From Ceratorhiza oryzae-sativae (lineage: Eukaryota; Basidiomycota; Agaricomycetes; Cantharellales; Ceratobasidiaceae), in contig JARWMV010000063.1 of the NCBI GenBank assembly GCA_030998015.1, positions 23,475 to 87,474 of the forward strand: a stretch of DNA of 64,000 bases, in the 5' to 3' direction. Shown one piece after another: positions 48,633 through 60,217 of the stretch; the first letter of the stretch is position 1; each line of letters starts with the position of its first letter. A model generated the notes under the pieces. That model was not told the origin of the DNA. It did not search any database and saw nothing but the letters and a program-made list of their open reading frames with translations. The position numbers and the translations under genes were made by a program.

Positions 48633-51600
48633 CTATGACGTCGCCCAATCACTACTCCTACCAAACAGCTCTATCGAATTGTCTGCACACCAGAAAATTT
48701 TTTCAGTTGTTGTTCGACCTGTCCAGCTCATTTGATCACGTAGGACCATTGCCTAAGCCATCACTTTGTCAGTACCTAACCACGAACCATCCCCTAAATG
48801 CCACCCAACTCACCTGCTGTGCACCAAACGGCCTCCAATCTCTGTTGAACCCATCCGGATTCTCCTCAAGCGCATCGATCAAGACCTGGACATCCCCCAT
48901 TACACTCTGGATCGTCCGAACCGCGGCCAAGGTCAACAGCTCTTTGCGCGTCTGCCTCGATGTTGGAGGCGGCAGCGAGGTGTTGAGAATGTTGGTCAAC
49001 GCAGTCCGAGTCCCGACCAAGAGCTGAACAGCGTGCGCATAGTCTCGTCGTCCGACAAAGACGATGGCGCGCATGATCATCTGGTGACTCAGCAGCTCGG
49101 CTCGCCGACGGACGATCGTCGGGTCGCTCCAGCCCTGGCCGTTTCCGCCTTGAGATCCCCCTTGTGCCGGGCCTTGTCCCCGAGGATACGAGGGCACAGC
49201 AGGCGGGTGGATCGCAAGGGTCAGCAGCACAGGATGAGCAAGCCTCGACACTGTCTTGCCTGCACCAGGGTCGAAAAACGCGCCATCAACCTCGAACACG
49301 GGCGCCTCATCAATCATCGCATCCATCATGCCTTCTCCGAGCGCCGCATCGCTCAAACTGAGCGCGTCCAAGCCCATCCGTTGGACAAACGCGTCGGTCG
49401 CATCAAGCGACTGACCAGGTGGAGCGTTTTCGAGAACCGAGGGCACCGGGGCCTGTTGAGCCCCATTATCGAGCTCGAGTTCGACAATGAGTTCGCGTCG
49501 TTCGCCGAAATGAAGTGCACCCAGGACCACATCGACATTCATCCCATCCCGGGCCACAACCGCACCGCTCACACCAGCGACTTTTCGTATCCGGAATCGT
49601 GCGTCGTCGAGGACCTTGGCGTGCATCCGCATGTTCATGACCCCAATGCTCATCATCCCGCCCACACATCCGGCCACACAGTCCCGCAGCTCGTACCAGT
49701 CCCGGACAAAGGTGTAGCTTCCGCCAGTAGCGTTGGAGATGAGCCACAGTGGTCCGGGGTCGTGCGATCGTCCAAAGCCAAAGGAATGAATAGGCAGATT
49801 GGCTGCCTCGGTTCGAGCCATGAGCAAGTCCATCTGGGGCTTGCGAGAGGAATCGGAGGTGTCGCACACGAGCACCATGCCACTGATCGGGTTTTTTTGT
49901 TTGCGCTGAAGAACCGAGTCGAGACCGTGATTGACAGCCGTGACGACATCGACAATCTCGTCCTTGCCAGTCTTGACCCAAAACTCATCTTGTCCGTCGT
50001 TGAAGTTTTCGGGATTAGTGTTTGCGACCGAGACGGATTCGATAAACCCGCTCAGCCGGGCCACGCTTCCTGGTTTGCCCAAACTCAGGAACGGGGTTTT
50101 GCGCACGCGACCATTCTTCCCGGCTTGGAACGTCACAAGCGCAAGTCGATCTCGCGAACTGAGGCTAGCCACGAGGAAATCGAGCGTGGTGCGAATGACG
50201 CGAAGCTTGAGTTGGGCGGTCGACGCGTGGGCGTTGGGCGGAGGTAGGGAGATGACGGCAATCAAGTCCATCGGTGCGTGGGGCAGTGGCGGCAGGGTGT
50301 TGGATGGGCCAGTGGAAACATGGGGCGACACATGCGGGGATGGACCCAGGTAATGCTGCTGCGGGGGCTCGGGCGACCGGACGTACTGCGCATTCCCAGA
50401 CGAGTTCGAGCTCACGGTCGAGCGCTGGCCGGAATGCAATATAGAATCAGCGCCGAGGCTGGAGGCTGTGGTCGCGGCGCTCCTTGTCCGACCTGCGACG
50501 GTGGCCGTCCGTCCCGGCTGGCTCTGGCCTCCAAATTCGACCAGATCTTGGATGGCGAAATTGCCCGCAGCGTGTTGAGCATTGACGAGCGATTGGATGG
50601 CCGCACGCCACTCTTCAAGCGAGGATCGGTCGCGAAAGATCAGGATAAACGATTCGAGTCGTTCGTCCTCCATATCGATAGTCAGGGAGAGCTCGCCAGC
50701 GACGCTCGTGTCCAACAGGCGTTTGCATGTGCCGAATGTATATCCGGCCTTTGAGGCGGAGCACCGACTTGCTCGAGTTGAGCCCGGGGGATGACGTGCC
50801 TGATGCGAGCGAGGCTGCATCAAATGACGCGCCTGTACCCGATCCAGTCGCGAGCAGGCGTCCGAGCGACTTTTTCTTTTCCTCGAGGACGCAGATAATG
50901 GCCTCTTTGAACAGATAGACGTAAAATTCGCGGACGAGCGAATCGCGCCGAACGCTCAAGATATCGAACATCTGGAGCGGGCCGAGAGCGGCCATGGGGT
51001 GGCCCTTCCAATCGACGAGGCGGTTCTGGAGATCTTCAGCCACACGGGTGAATCTGGCATTGGCGGGCGGGGTAGGGTTGTAGCTGTAAGGCCCTGGTAC
51101 ATCATCTGGGGTGGGGGGAGGCGGAGAGGCGTATCGCTGAGGCTGCTGCGCGGCTGGGTTGGCGGCAATGACGGGTCCAGGAACGGGTGCGCTCCCACGC
51201 CGACTGGGGAGTTCGACGGTAATGAGGCAAGTGATGCTCTGCGTGGGCTCGTGGACACGGGTGATGGAGGGAAACTCGGAGCGGACAGAGATGGCGGGGG
51301 CGACGACATAGTCGGAGCTGTTGCTGCTGCTGCCGCCGGAGCGGATGCTCGCATTGGTCGACACCGGGGGCTCTATTGGGTCGTCGTCTGTAGGGTCGTG
51401 CGGGACAGGGGTGGCAGCGGCGCGGGGGGTGGGGGTGAACCGGGAGGGGCCGGCCACGGTTGTGCTTTCGCGTCCGGGATAGACCCCGGTCGCTGTTTTA
51501 TCGCCCATGCCGGTCAGCGCGGCGAGTTCTTGGGACGATATGAGCGGCGGAGGGCACGGCAGCGACGAATGACTCACTGTTGGACTTGCCGCTGTCGCCG

Positions 51601-52028
51601 TCGCCGACCCGGATGGGCTTTCGACACACTCCGCACACGCCCAGATTCTTGCGCGGCAATACACCCATCTTTGACGACGGGGGGGTCCGTAGACCGCCGT
51701 AAAGCACGCCTGGGCTGTCTGTGAGCAAACCAGCCCGGACAATAACAACCAGGCAACGCACCTCGTGGAGCGCATGGCCGCACTCGGGGACGATATGTGG
51801 CTTCTCCCCGGGGAGGCGAAAGGAAAAACTGAGGGATTCGCCGCAGATGATGCAGTCCTCGTCGATGTCGGCGATGGGGTCGTTGCGGGAGACGACGGGG
51901 AGGGGGCCGGGGGTCATGGTGGCGGGCGGGCGGTCGCTGACGGTCCACTCGCTGGTGGTGCGCGTCTGCTGGGGAGGGGGAGTGCGGGCCGAGTGTGTCG
52001 CAAACTTGGCGAAAAGCCGGTTGGCCAT
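48633..52028 (-). CDS. RING-PH-VWA protein, Far1/Ste5-like mating MAPK scaffold candidate
   Basis: Starts MANRLFAKFATHSA at 52028. The RING-H2 reads CIICGESLSFSFRLP, VPECGHALHEACF and CGVCRKPI (C-x2-C, C-x-H-x2-H, C-x2-C). A Ser/Pro linker leads to a PH domain: RLVDWKGHPMAALGPLQMFDIL, REFYVYLFKEAIICVLEEKK, LRLKGRIYIRHM, LTIDMEDERLESFILIFRD and LEEWRAAIQSLV. The C-terminal half is a von Willebrand A-like domain (PMDLIAVISLPP, RDRLALVTFQAG, MVLVCDTSDSSRK, LPIHSFGFGRSHDP), ending after a final intron with EKIFWCADNSIELFGRSSDWATS. RING, PH and VWA in this order are known from yeast Far1 and Ste5 pheromone-pathway scaffolds. Two apparent one-base breaks sit in the RING (seven-G run 51679-51685) and the PH domain (near 50725). 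Domain assignment is firm; the mating role is inference. Confidence 0.75.
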
Positions 52029-55000
52029 CTGCGCGACCTGTTCAGGGCAGGGCACCGCTCGTCGTCGTCGTAAACACTCTGGTCTCGCTCGCGATTTGGC
52101 TGATCCGATGACACATCCGGGACCGCCCTTGGCCGCTCGGCTCGGATGCTGTTCGCTGTCCGCCACGCCCCCAGCGCCGCACGCCCGTCTGGCCCAGCTG
52201 TATGCGCTGGCACGCCGCCCGCTGTTGCCACAGCTTCTAGCGTGCTGGCCCTGCACTCGGCCCAGACCCGCCGCACAAATTTTGTCGCTGTCTTCTAGGC
52301 CGGCGATCATTGCCAATTCATCTCGCCTCCGGCCAACCCGGCCCAATCCGCGCCCCCGGCATCTCGCCGTGGCGCGCCTCGGATACGCCCAGGATCTGCC
52401 AACGCCCTCGAGTGTGCCTTGTCGCTGTCGTCACTGGACAATTGCCCACGCCTCACGGATCGGCCCCGCTCCATCGACATGTCGGATGCACCCCCGTTCC
52501 AAGAGAAACCCCCCAGCGGCGCCTTTATTCACTCATACGCAGACGTCTCAAACACCCCTCGCGTAGACAAGTCCCATCTCCCTCGCTCGGATTCCAAAGA
52601 GCAACACGACTGGGTCCTCGCAATCCCGCCCCGGTTCGCCATCCATGCCCGCAGCTCATGGCCAAGCTTCTCGCTTCGACCTTGTGCGGTCGCCACCAGG
52701 CTGAAAGCGTGGACAACCATGATGTTCTCAAACCATGGTGTGATCCCGTCATGGTGAGAGCCCTTGGCAGCATATACCCAAATGCCTTTATGTGTGAGAA
52801 ACGTGGTTGCCATGTGGCCACGACAGCCTCATCACGGGCAAACAATTGAGAACGAGCCATGTAGAGTTTCAGATATTTAGGAGAGCATCTTAGAACGAGC
52901 ACCCCAAGATCTAGTACACAAGAGACAAGCGCGTTTATATACGTGAAATTGGGAGCGTCGTAGCCCTAGTCCAGCGTCAACGACTTGACATGTGAACAGG
53001 AAATACACTCGTCAAGGACAACCAACTCGAGTCATGTTGAATTGCAGGTCTAGTCCTCCAGCACCTGTTCCAGGCCACACAGGTGGATAGCTGAGTCCCA
53101 AACCGAACGGGATATGGAACACTTCCAGATGGGGTGAATCGATCAGGGACTCCCCTCATATTAGAGTAACCAAACCCAACACCCGCGGGTATAATAAGAA
53201 AGTCAAGTCCGGGGCAACGTGATAGCATCGTTAACGTCTGGTTTCAAATACGCGATCCCGCAAATACCGTACGCGAGCGCGGAGCGACTCATGCATTTCG
53301 AAAGCGAAAGTAGCTAGCAGGCAGCGGCAGTTTCTTCAATGTAATGGCTACCCAAATGTCGCTGGGTAGGTATCATTGCGGCGGGGCAAGAGTCTCGGCT
53401 TTCGATCTCGGCCCGGGTCTATACTAAATTGGGGATAGAGGGGAGTTATGCTAGTTCGCTCGACTTGTAGACGAGCTCCTTTCGAGAGCGTCCCAGAGGC
53501 GAGCAGCGTTACAGCATTTGATCCAGGAAATATAACAATATGAGACACGGGATACCGAGCATCATTTTACCCCACCAAGCGCAAACTAGTTGCAACTGCT
53601 CCAAGAGGATCATGTGTGGCGAGCACCAGCCCGAATCGACGACAGCATACTAAAGTTCACAAGAAATGACCTCGGGTGGTAGACTGCTGATGATGACCAA
53701 GCTCGATGACTCATAGTGAATCATTTCGAGCATCGTGCTAGTTGACGCAAGTCTTCGCATACGACTGACGGATTTTTCTGTTGATGATTCAAACTCGGTT
53801 ATTACCGTGCCGAAAAGATCCCACCTAGCGGGGGAATCGGTTAGTGGCTGCTTCGAGCCCCGGCCAAGCGTCGTGAGAGGTTCAAAGACCTGACAAATTG
53901 GGAGTATGAAGAAGCCCGGTAATTGAAAGCTTCCATTGGGCCGTTTTGAAGTGAATGAAGAATCGGAATGATAACAGGTTTGTGGTTGTAGGGGGTCACA
54001 AAGCCCTGGTGTCTATTGCGGCTGAATCAAAAATAGAAGAAAAGAAAAAAAAAAACGCCGAAAAAACGAAAAGAGCGTTTCGAGGAAAGCACCCTGAATA
54101 CGACAACTGTTGATGCTTCGCTAATAAGACCTCGTTCCGCCTAATTTGGCGACCATTTCCATGCACATATGATTGAAATAGTAGTCCAACCACCCAGCTT
54201 ATTAGACGGATGTACCTGTACGATGAGTCAGCGAAGGCAAGTGCTAATAATGAAAAGATACAAAGCCAAGGGGCATTTATCAAGAGTCTCTGCGCAAAAC
54301 TGCATGTTATCGGCTTTTATCAGATGGGCGGGTACCACGGAGGCAGCAGCCCAAGGGAACGGCCCAAGAGAAAGTTCCCACATATCTCGCGCCCTTGCCA
54401 TAGCATGCCATTTTGCGCAGAGGCCCTTCAGATTTTTTCCGTGTATTTTTATATAATTCAAACACTAGTACTTATATTGGTTGGCATACACGTCGGGGTT
54501 TACCCCCGTAACTAGTGCGTGCCTGAAAGTGGTGCTATTTCAGTGATAGGCCATCGAAGCGATCGCCAAACTTGAGCGAATACGGTGTTACCATTGAAAT
54601 TTCAAACTTTGGCGTATCCCTGGTATTTTCGTCGAAACAGGATTTTTGCTTTTTCGGCGTTTGTTTTTCGATCGACAGAATCTTTTGAGAACCGCAGAGG
54701 GTTTGCTCCTCGATCCAGAATACTGCGGGGTTGATAGCTTCGAAACGTGTTACTCTGAGGAGGAGGCGAGATTGTAGTATGTAAGCGGCCAAGTATAATG
54801 AGGGGTATACGGAACTGTTGTATATATTGAACGAGATGGTACATGGGACCCCGCATATATGCACTAGAAGACGGGGGTGTTGGTCGACTTGGCATGTAGG
54901 CGTGAGAGACCGGATCCAGCACTTCAAAATACGAGTATCAGCGAGCCCTTGAACATCACAACATTTCAGCGAGCGATGAGAGTTATCTGAGTATCCCGAA

Positions 55001-55452
55001 TACTGCCCTGGCTGGCTCTCGAGCGTGTCGGCTTGAATGGAGGCTTGCCGAAACCTGACAGACTCACCAGTATCACGCTTATTTTTTTTACCTCGACAAC
55101 TCGGATAATCTAAACTGAGTTTTATTAGGTCTCACGTGATTATAATGGATTATTTCAGCTTTTAGCGCACCGAAACAAGGACGAGTCGTGTGCTTGGGTT
55201 GCGTTTGCCGGGCTCGCATTCGCTTGCACGCCAAGAGCTGCACGTGACCGAGTGGGGCTTCGAGCCTGTGCAGCGGCTGCGCCGAAGCTGGATCGCCGAG
55301 TGCTTTTCGGTGGTTTGGTTGAATGATTGACATTACAACTCGTGTTCGACCTTCCGCCGATGTTCTCTCGGTCTGCGGGCGCGGACTCGAACCGCCCTGG
55401 TTAGTTCAAAAGCAGAGGGCCATCGACTTGGAGGGCAGCAACCCCGTGCGAG
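52029..55452. other. Gene-poor stretch upstream of the scaffold gene and oxidase
   Basis: The left 500 bp are GC-rich promoter and leader of the minus-strand scaffold gene. Possible coding pieces: 52479-52757 plus (listed separately); 53348-53548 minus; and 54535-54780 minus, whose frame (TRFEAINPAVFWIEEQTLCG to DRFDGLSLK) has normal composition but no partner exon or known motif. A short inverted repeat (CTCTGCGCAAAA and its complement) lies at about 54290 and 54412. Nothing else is supported. Confidence 0.35.
52479..52757 (+). CDS. Possible small ORF, uncertain
   Basis: An ATG-started frame of 92 codons, MSDAPPFQEKPPSGAFIHSYADV to FSNHGVIPSW. Composition is balanced and codon third positions are GC-biased as in neighbouring genes, which argues for coding. 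It has no recognised domain, no signal peptide and no clear splice partner. It is divergent from the scaffold gene 450 bp away. It may be an exon of a larger undetected gene, or chance. Confidence 0.25.
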   Translation: MSDAPPFQEKPPSGAFIHSYADVSNTPRVDKSHLPRSDSKEQHDWVLAIPPRFAIHARSSWPSFSLRPCAVATRLKAWTTMMFSNHGVIPSW

Positions 55453-57479
55453 ATGTGGTTCTCCCGAGGGGCGACCGTTGCTTTTCTTTCGCTGTCCGGG
55501 TCCTTGGCACGGGAACTTTGCACGGCATCCCAAAAGTGCTGGCCGTCATCCGACATCTGGTCTCAGTTCAACGCGTCCGTCGGCGGTCGTCTCCTCGCCC
55601 CCCGGCCTCCGGCTTGGCCGTGCCACGATCCCAACTATGACGAGTCTGCTTGCCAGCAGGTCAAGTCCAACTGGAACAACTCGTTCTGGAGGGCCGATCA
55701 GACGGGCGGGATGCAAGATCCCATTTGGGAGAGCCCCGATTGCAGTATTGCCACACCCCGAAACACCTCCTGTGGCCAGGGATTTGTTCCAACATATGCA
55801 GTCGCAGCCGAGAGCGCTCAAGACGTCAGCAAGGCCGTTCAATTCGCTTCAAAGTATCGGCTTCGGCTCGTCGTTAAAAACACTGGTCACGATTAGTGAG
55901 TTTCTTGTCTCGTGCAAGACACTTGCTCATACACTCTCTAGTCTTGGACGGTCTAGCGCCAAGGGCTCCTTTAGTATCTGGACGCATCGACTCAAGGGTA
56001 TGAAATTTACGGACTCGTTTATTCCTATTGGCTGCTCCAAAAAGACTACTGGGGTTTCTGCGGTTACGCTCGGAGCGGCGGAGCAATGGCGAGGTAGGAG
56101 GTATATTTTGGTGAGGACCGAGTGCTCATTGGCATTGGCCAGATGTGTACGCCGCTGCCGATCAGCGCAACATGACGATCACCGGAGGTGCGGCAAATAG
56201 CGTTGGTGCCGCGGGTGGATGGGTTCAAGGTGGCGGGCATAGTCCTCTCGGGGGGCTGTATGGTATGGGTGTCGACAGTAAGTCGCATCATCCAATATGG
56301 TCTCATGAAGCTTACAAGCTTCATTCAGACGTGTTGCAATTTACGATCGTAAAACCCGACGGCAAAATCTCGACGGCAAATAACTGCCAAAATCAGGATC
56401 TATTTTGGGCACTACGAGGAGGTGGAGGAGGTACCTGGGGAGTGAGTGTTATCCTGGTTGCCGGGGTACCGCATGCTCACATTTGCATAGGTAACTTTGG
56501 ATGTGACATACAAGACACATCCTGCGCTCGACCAAATTGTCGGAATAGGCATCACAATGAACTTTACCAGTCCGGAAAAGTTCGCAAGCATGGCAGAGAC
56601 ATTCTTGCGTGCCTTTCCAGGAATGTCTGACCAGGGCGAGTATAACTTGCACGCTCGTCTAGCTCTCTCTAATTCCTGTTTTAGGTGTCCGTGGATACGG
56701 TGTTTGGGTAGCTCGCGTCACTTTCTCGCTTGTCATATTCCACCCCAACAGCCCGTCGGTTGAGCATACAAATCGAACATTGTCCCCTATTTGGGATTGG
56801 GTCGCGGACAACCGAGACACACAGGCCTTCTCGTTTGGTAACGTTCATCCTACGTTCTTTGATCTGTTCAAGTTTTGGATCAGCACCGACGTGAGCATCG
56901 GAATACCCACCTGGATTGGAAGTCGACTCGTCTCGGGCAAAGCGATGAAGAGTCGAGCGAGAGATTTGGCAAAGTTAGTATTGACTGACGGGAGATATAT
57001 CGCATCTAGTATGCTCCTTGGTATGTCTATCCCAGTCGTTGATCCAATTTAATCGCGCTCAAGGGTTGAAATACAGTTGGAGGTGGGGCGGTTAGTAAAG
57101 CTGATCCAAAGTCCACCGGTCTTAATCCTAGATGGCGGGATGATGCGTTGATCAGTTGGAACTTTGGAGCCAATTGGATGGACGACACGCCGCCAGAGAC
57201 GATTGAGAGCATTAAAAGAATGACTACCAATTATACCCAAGCGCTTGGTGAGATTGCAGGACTCGATCATGCGGGGTATTTCAACGAAGCAGACCCGTAC
57301 GTCTTATTGTTTAGAACTGTTGTGGGCGATGAGATAAATCTGATGACGCCCATAGGCAAGAGCCATTGTGGAAAAAGGCATTTTTTGGAACGCATTACGA
57401 TCGTTTGTTGAAGATAAAAAAGAAGGTGGACCCCAAGGGGCTGTTCACATGCAATCGCTGTGTAGGGTCCGATTCTTGA
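55453..57479 (+). CDS. Secreted FAD-linked oxidoreductase (berberine-bridge/VAO type)
   Basis: Starts MWFSRGATVAFLSLSGSLAREL, a probable signal peptide. The FAD-binding PCMH domain begins with VPTYAVAAESAQDVSKAVQFASKYRLRLVVKNTGHDYLGRSS; His in NTGHD is the likely covalent flavin attachment site. It continues with GVSAVTLGAAEQW, GAAGGWVQGGGHSPLGGLYGMGVD, VLQFTIVKPDG, and LFWALRGGGGGTWG. The cysteine used for bicovalent flavin in many relatives is not seen (the GG-ANSVGAAGG segment lacks it), so single attachment is expected. The substrate domain follows, and the C-terminal BBE motif reads AGYFNEADP, then YDRLLKIKKKVDPKGLFTCNRCVGSDS. All parts join in frame over several introns, including 55894-55942 (KNTGHDY/LGRSS). 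Likely an extracellular sugar, alcohol or secondary-metabolite oxidase; the substrate is unknown. Confidence 0.85.
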
Positions 57480-58406
57480 TAGCGTGAATAGCCTCATGAT
57501 TCACATGTTATTCCATCATCCCTGTTTCCTATTTAAGCAAGCTCTCGACAGTATTGGATGACTTCCTGTAACGGCTAAAGCGAAAGCCAAACTATCCTAA
57601 AGATGGAGTGATTACAATGTGGAGTAATGAGGGATTAATGAATAATGATGTCATCCAGACTTTAGGGTAGCTTAGCATAGTTTTAGCTCTTACGGGAAGT
57701 CATCCATTCTCAAGAGTAGTGCAGGAGTCGAGCATTATCGTCTTGGTGGGCTATTATCGTCAGCGTACGATACCATACTCAAGCTAAGCTCTAAGGAGAA
57801 AAAACATATTCATTCATCCTTAACATTGGAAAATTCCCCTACCCTGGCAAAAGTGGGTTAGCTAGCTAAAAACCACGAAGGTTTTCTCTAGGTGTACCAT
57901 GCCTGATGTATCGGCGATATTGGCACTGGTTGAGACAGCTACCATTGGCCCATGATAGCCCGTTGATGAATTACTTGTGAGGGCTGAATATCAAATAGAA
58001 TACGCCGGGATTAGACAAATCCCGGTTTTCGGGCCCTATGAATCATGTGAAACTGGTTGTTTGACTGGGACATATGCGCCTTACTGAAATAACTACAATT
58101 GCATCGTCTTCAAAGGCCCTAGGCTGATAGGCATGCAGCGCACTCGGGCGATCTCGGGCGAATCGGCTGCGTCATGAACCTATCCTTGGGTTGCACATCA
58201 TTGGTATTAGGATGCGAGCCTTCTCCCTACTGCCATAGTACTAATTGAGAGCTCGGAAGTATCAGGAACACCCTTTCATCACACATTGACTCCATTCGAG
58301 TCAGTCTAGTTTCACGTTAATGGCTCCGGGCGTTATCGGGCCTAAGCCAATGCATAAATCCTGAAGGTGTCTCGTTGGCTCGCCCAGTATACCCTTGCAC
58401 GAAACT
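57480..58406. other. Intergenic with MITE-like hairpin; AOX promoter
   Basis: About 930 bp. The left part holds a 152 bp hairpin element. The right part is the presumed AOX promoter, in which no specific site was identified. Confidence 0.4.
57555..57706. mobile_element. MITE-like inverted-repeat element, 152 bp
   Basis: The left end TGGATGACTTCCTGTAACGG and the right end, reverse-complemented (TGGATGACTTCCCGTAAGAG), match over about 25 bp. Pairing continues weakly inward (GCTAAA, ACTAT, CCTAAAG) to leave a loop of about 25-30 bp. No coding capacity. The size and terminal repeats fit a non-autonomous DNA transposon remnant. No clear target-site duplication was found, so the exact borders are uncertain. 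Confidence 0.65.
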
Positions 58407-59994
58407 ATGGCATTCATCCATCTGCGATCGGGAGCAACCCGCACAGCGACTAACACCAAGTCTGGAGCTCACATTCGTCTGCGGTTGATGAAAAATCCGG
58501 GTCGACGATTGTTTTCAAACTCGGAGTGTCTTCTTGCCAATCGACCGTATAGTCTCGAGATTAGGGATTCTGCGTTTAGAAGCAGGGGCCCAGAAGGTAG
58601 CTACGCGGAGGGACCAAATCTTTACGGTCAGTCGTAGGATATATGCTGAGACATTCTTCACGAGTACTCATGATATTTGCCCAGATCGCTCGCTAGGCCC
58701 GAAAACCTCTGTTACAGAGTTTCACTCGCCGCGTGAAATGGACCGAAAGCCATCAGGAGACTGGGCGGTCCCAGTGTGAGTCATACAAAGTCACCATAGA
58801 ATACAGCCCCCTGATACTAAAGTCAACAGATACACGAAAGAGGAACTTGAGCAGGTTGATGTGCTTCATCGAGCGCCGGACTGTCTAGGTGATAGAGTTG
58901 CGTTGAAAATGGTGAAACTTTGCCGGTATGTGCTCATCATCTCAAGGCTGACTCCAGCTAATGGGTACACAGATGGGGGTTTGACGTGTTGTCGGGATAC
59001 AAGAGCAAGCCTATTCCCACCGGATCGAACATGACGATAGCCGAGCTTCGGACTGGAAAATATATAATGACCGAGTCGCAGTGGTTGACAGTACGTTTCG
59101 ATCGAGTGTCATCGAAAAAGCCGCATGAAGCTTATATAATATAGCGAATTGTCTTTCTCGAGACCATTGCTGGAGTCCCGGGTATGGTTGCGGCAACCGT
59201 TCGGCATTTACGGAGTCTGAGATTGATGGTGGGTATAGATCATTGCACGCGGCCATTGTGCACTAATTGCCAGCCGTGGGATTTAGCGACGTGATGCTGG
59301 GTGGATCCACACGCTTCTGGAGGAAGCTGAAAACGAACGGATGCACCTAATGACATTTATGAGTTTAAAGGTAAAGCTCTACAATGGCGCATTGTTTGTA
59401 AAGCTGACCGGATCGGTGCTAGAAACCCTCCATTTGGTTCAGGACACTTATCCTTGCGGCACAAGGGGTCTTTTACAACGCATTTTTCCTGGGGTATATA
59501 ATTTCACCCAAGTCTGCTCACAGATTTGTCGGATTTCTGGAGGAGGAAGCCGTGGCGACATAGTGAGTGCTCAAAGTAGTGACGATGCTGTCAATTGAAA
59601 TGCTCATGGCTCACCAGTACCAAATGTATCGCTGAGATTGAAGGAGGTCGCTTGCCCGAGTGGAAGGTCGAACCAGCACCTAGGATCGCAATTGATTATT
59701 GGCGCCTTCCCCGGAACGCAACTCTGCTTGACGTCGTCAAGGCCGTACGGGCAGATGAATCAAGCCACCGATTCGTGAATCATAGTCTGGCCAATCTGAA
59801 GCAGACTGAGGACTTGAACCCGTTTGCGATTCGGGAGCCCGAAATGAAGATAAAAGGGACACGCGCAGAGTAAGTGGCGAGTGTATAGAATATCTCGCTG
59901 GCCGCATGCTGACTTGCTTTGCAGATTCACTCGGGCCGAATCCGCTAGGTTCGTTCATCAGACGAAGAACCAGGTGGGATGGGGTGATCTATAG
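58407..59994 (+). CDS. AOX1: Mitochondrial alternative oxidase
   Basis: The N-terminus [16 protein letters not shown] is basic and Ser/Thr-rich, as in a mitochondrial presequence. The mature part begins [42 protein letters not shown]. The AOX core follows: [11 protein letters not shown], the first iron ligand in [19 protein letters not shown], the second in [15 protein letters not shown], the third in [13 protein letters not shown], and the fourth in [12 protein letters not shown]. All glutamate and histidine ligands of the di-iron centre are present. It oxidises ubiquinol with O2 at the inner membrane, bypassing complexes III and IV. Introns are short; the one after MSLK splices to KPSIWF and then [26 protein letters not shown]. 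The exon border between presequence and LGPKTSV is unresolved. TAG ends it at 59994. Complete and probably functional. Confidence 0.88.
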
Positions 59995-60217
59995 AATGAG
60001 TATGGATGCGTCAGGGAAACAACTCTTTAAAGGGATTGTTATTGTAATTTAGAAAATTCCAGAGGGAAGGTACTTGTATCCATGAGGCGATGGGATTCTT
60101 GATAATGTGATTCTTGATAAGTGTTTGGACGTGTTATCTCGTCGATCGCCATGGCTGTGCAGGAAAAACTGGAGTGATCGACAGTCACCCTCATGTGGGC
60201 GTTGGGCCGCTGTCCGA

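Noticed and set aside
48766..50247. A 493-codon plus-strand frame
   Set aside because: It is the antisense shadow of the RING-PH-VWA gene, whose minus-strand reading has conserved domains.
54290..54425. Short inverted repeat CTCTGCGCAAAA as a second MITE
   Set aside because: Only about 12-15 bp pair and the rest of the interval does not; too short to call an element.
55370..55455. tRNA-like B box (GGTTCGAGTCC on the minus strand)
   Set aside because: The T-arm pairs only partly, and no matching 5' acceptor strand was found within 150 bp.
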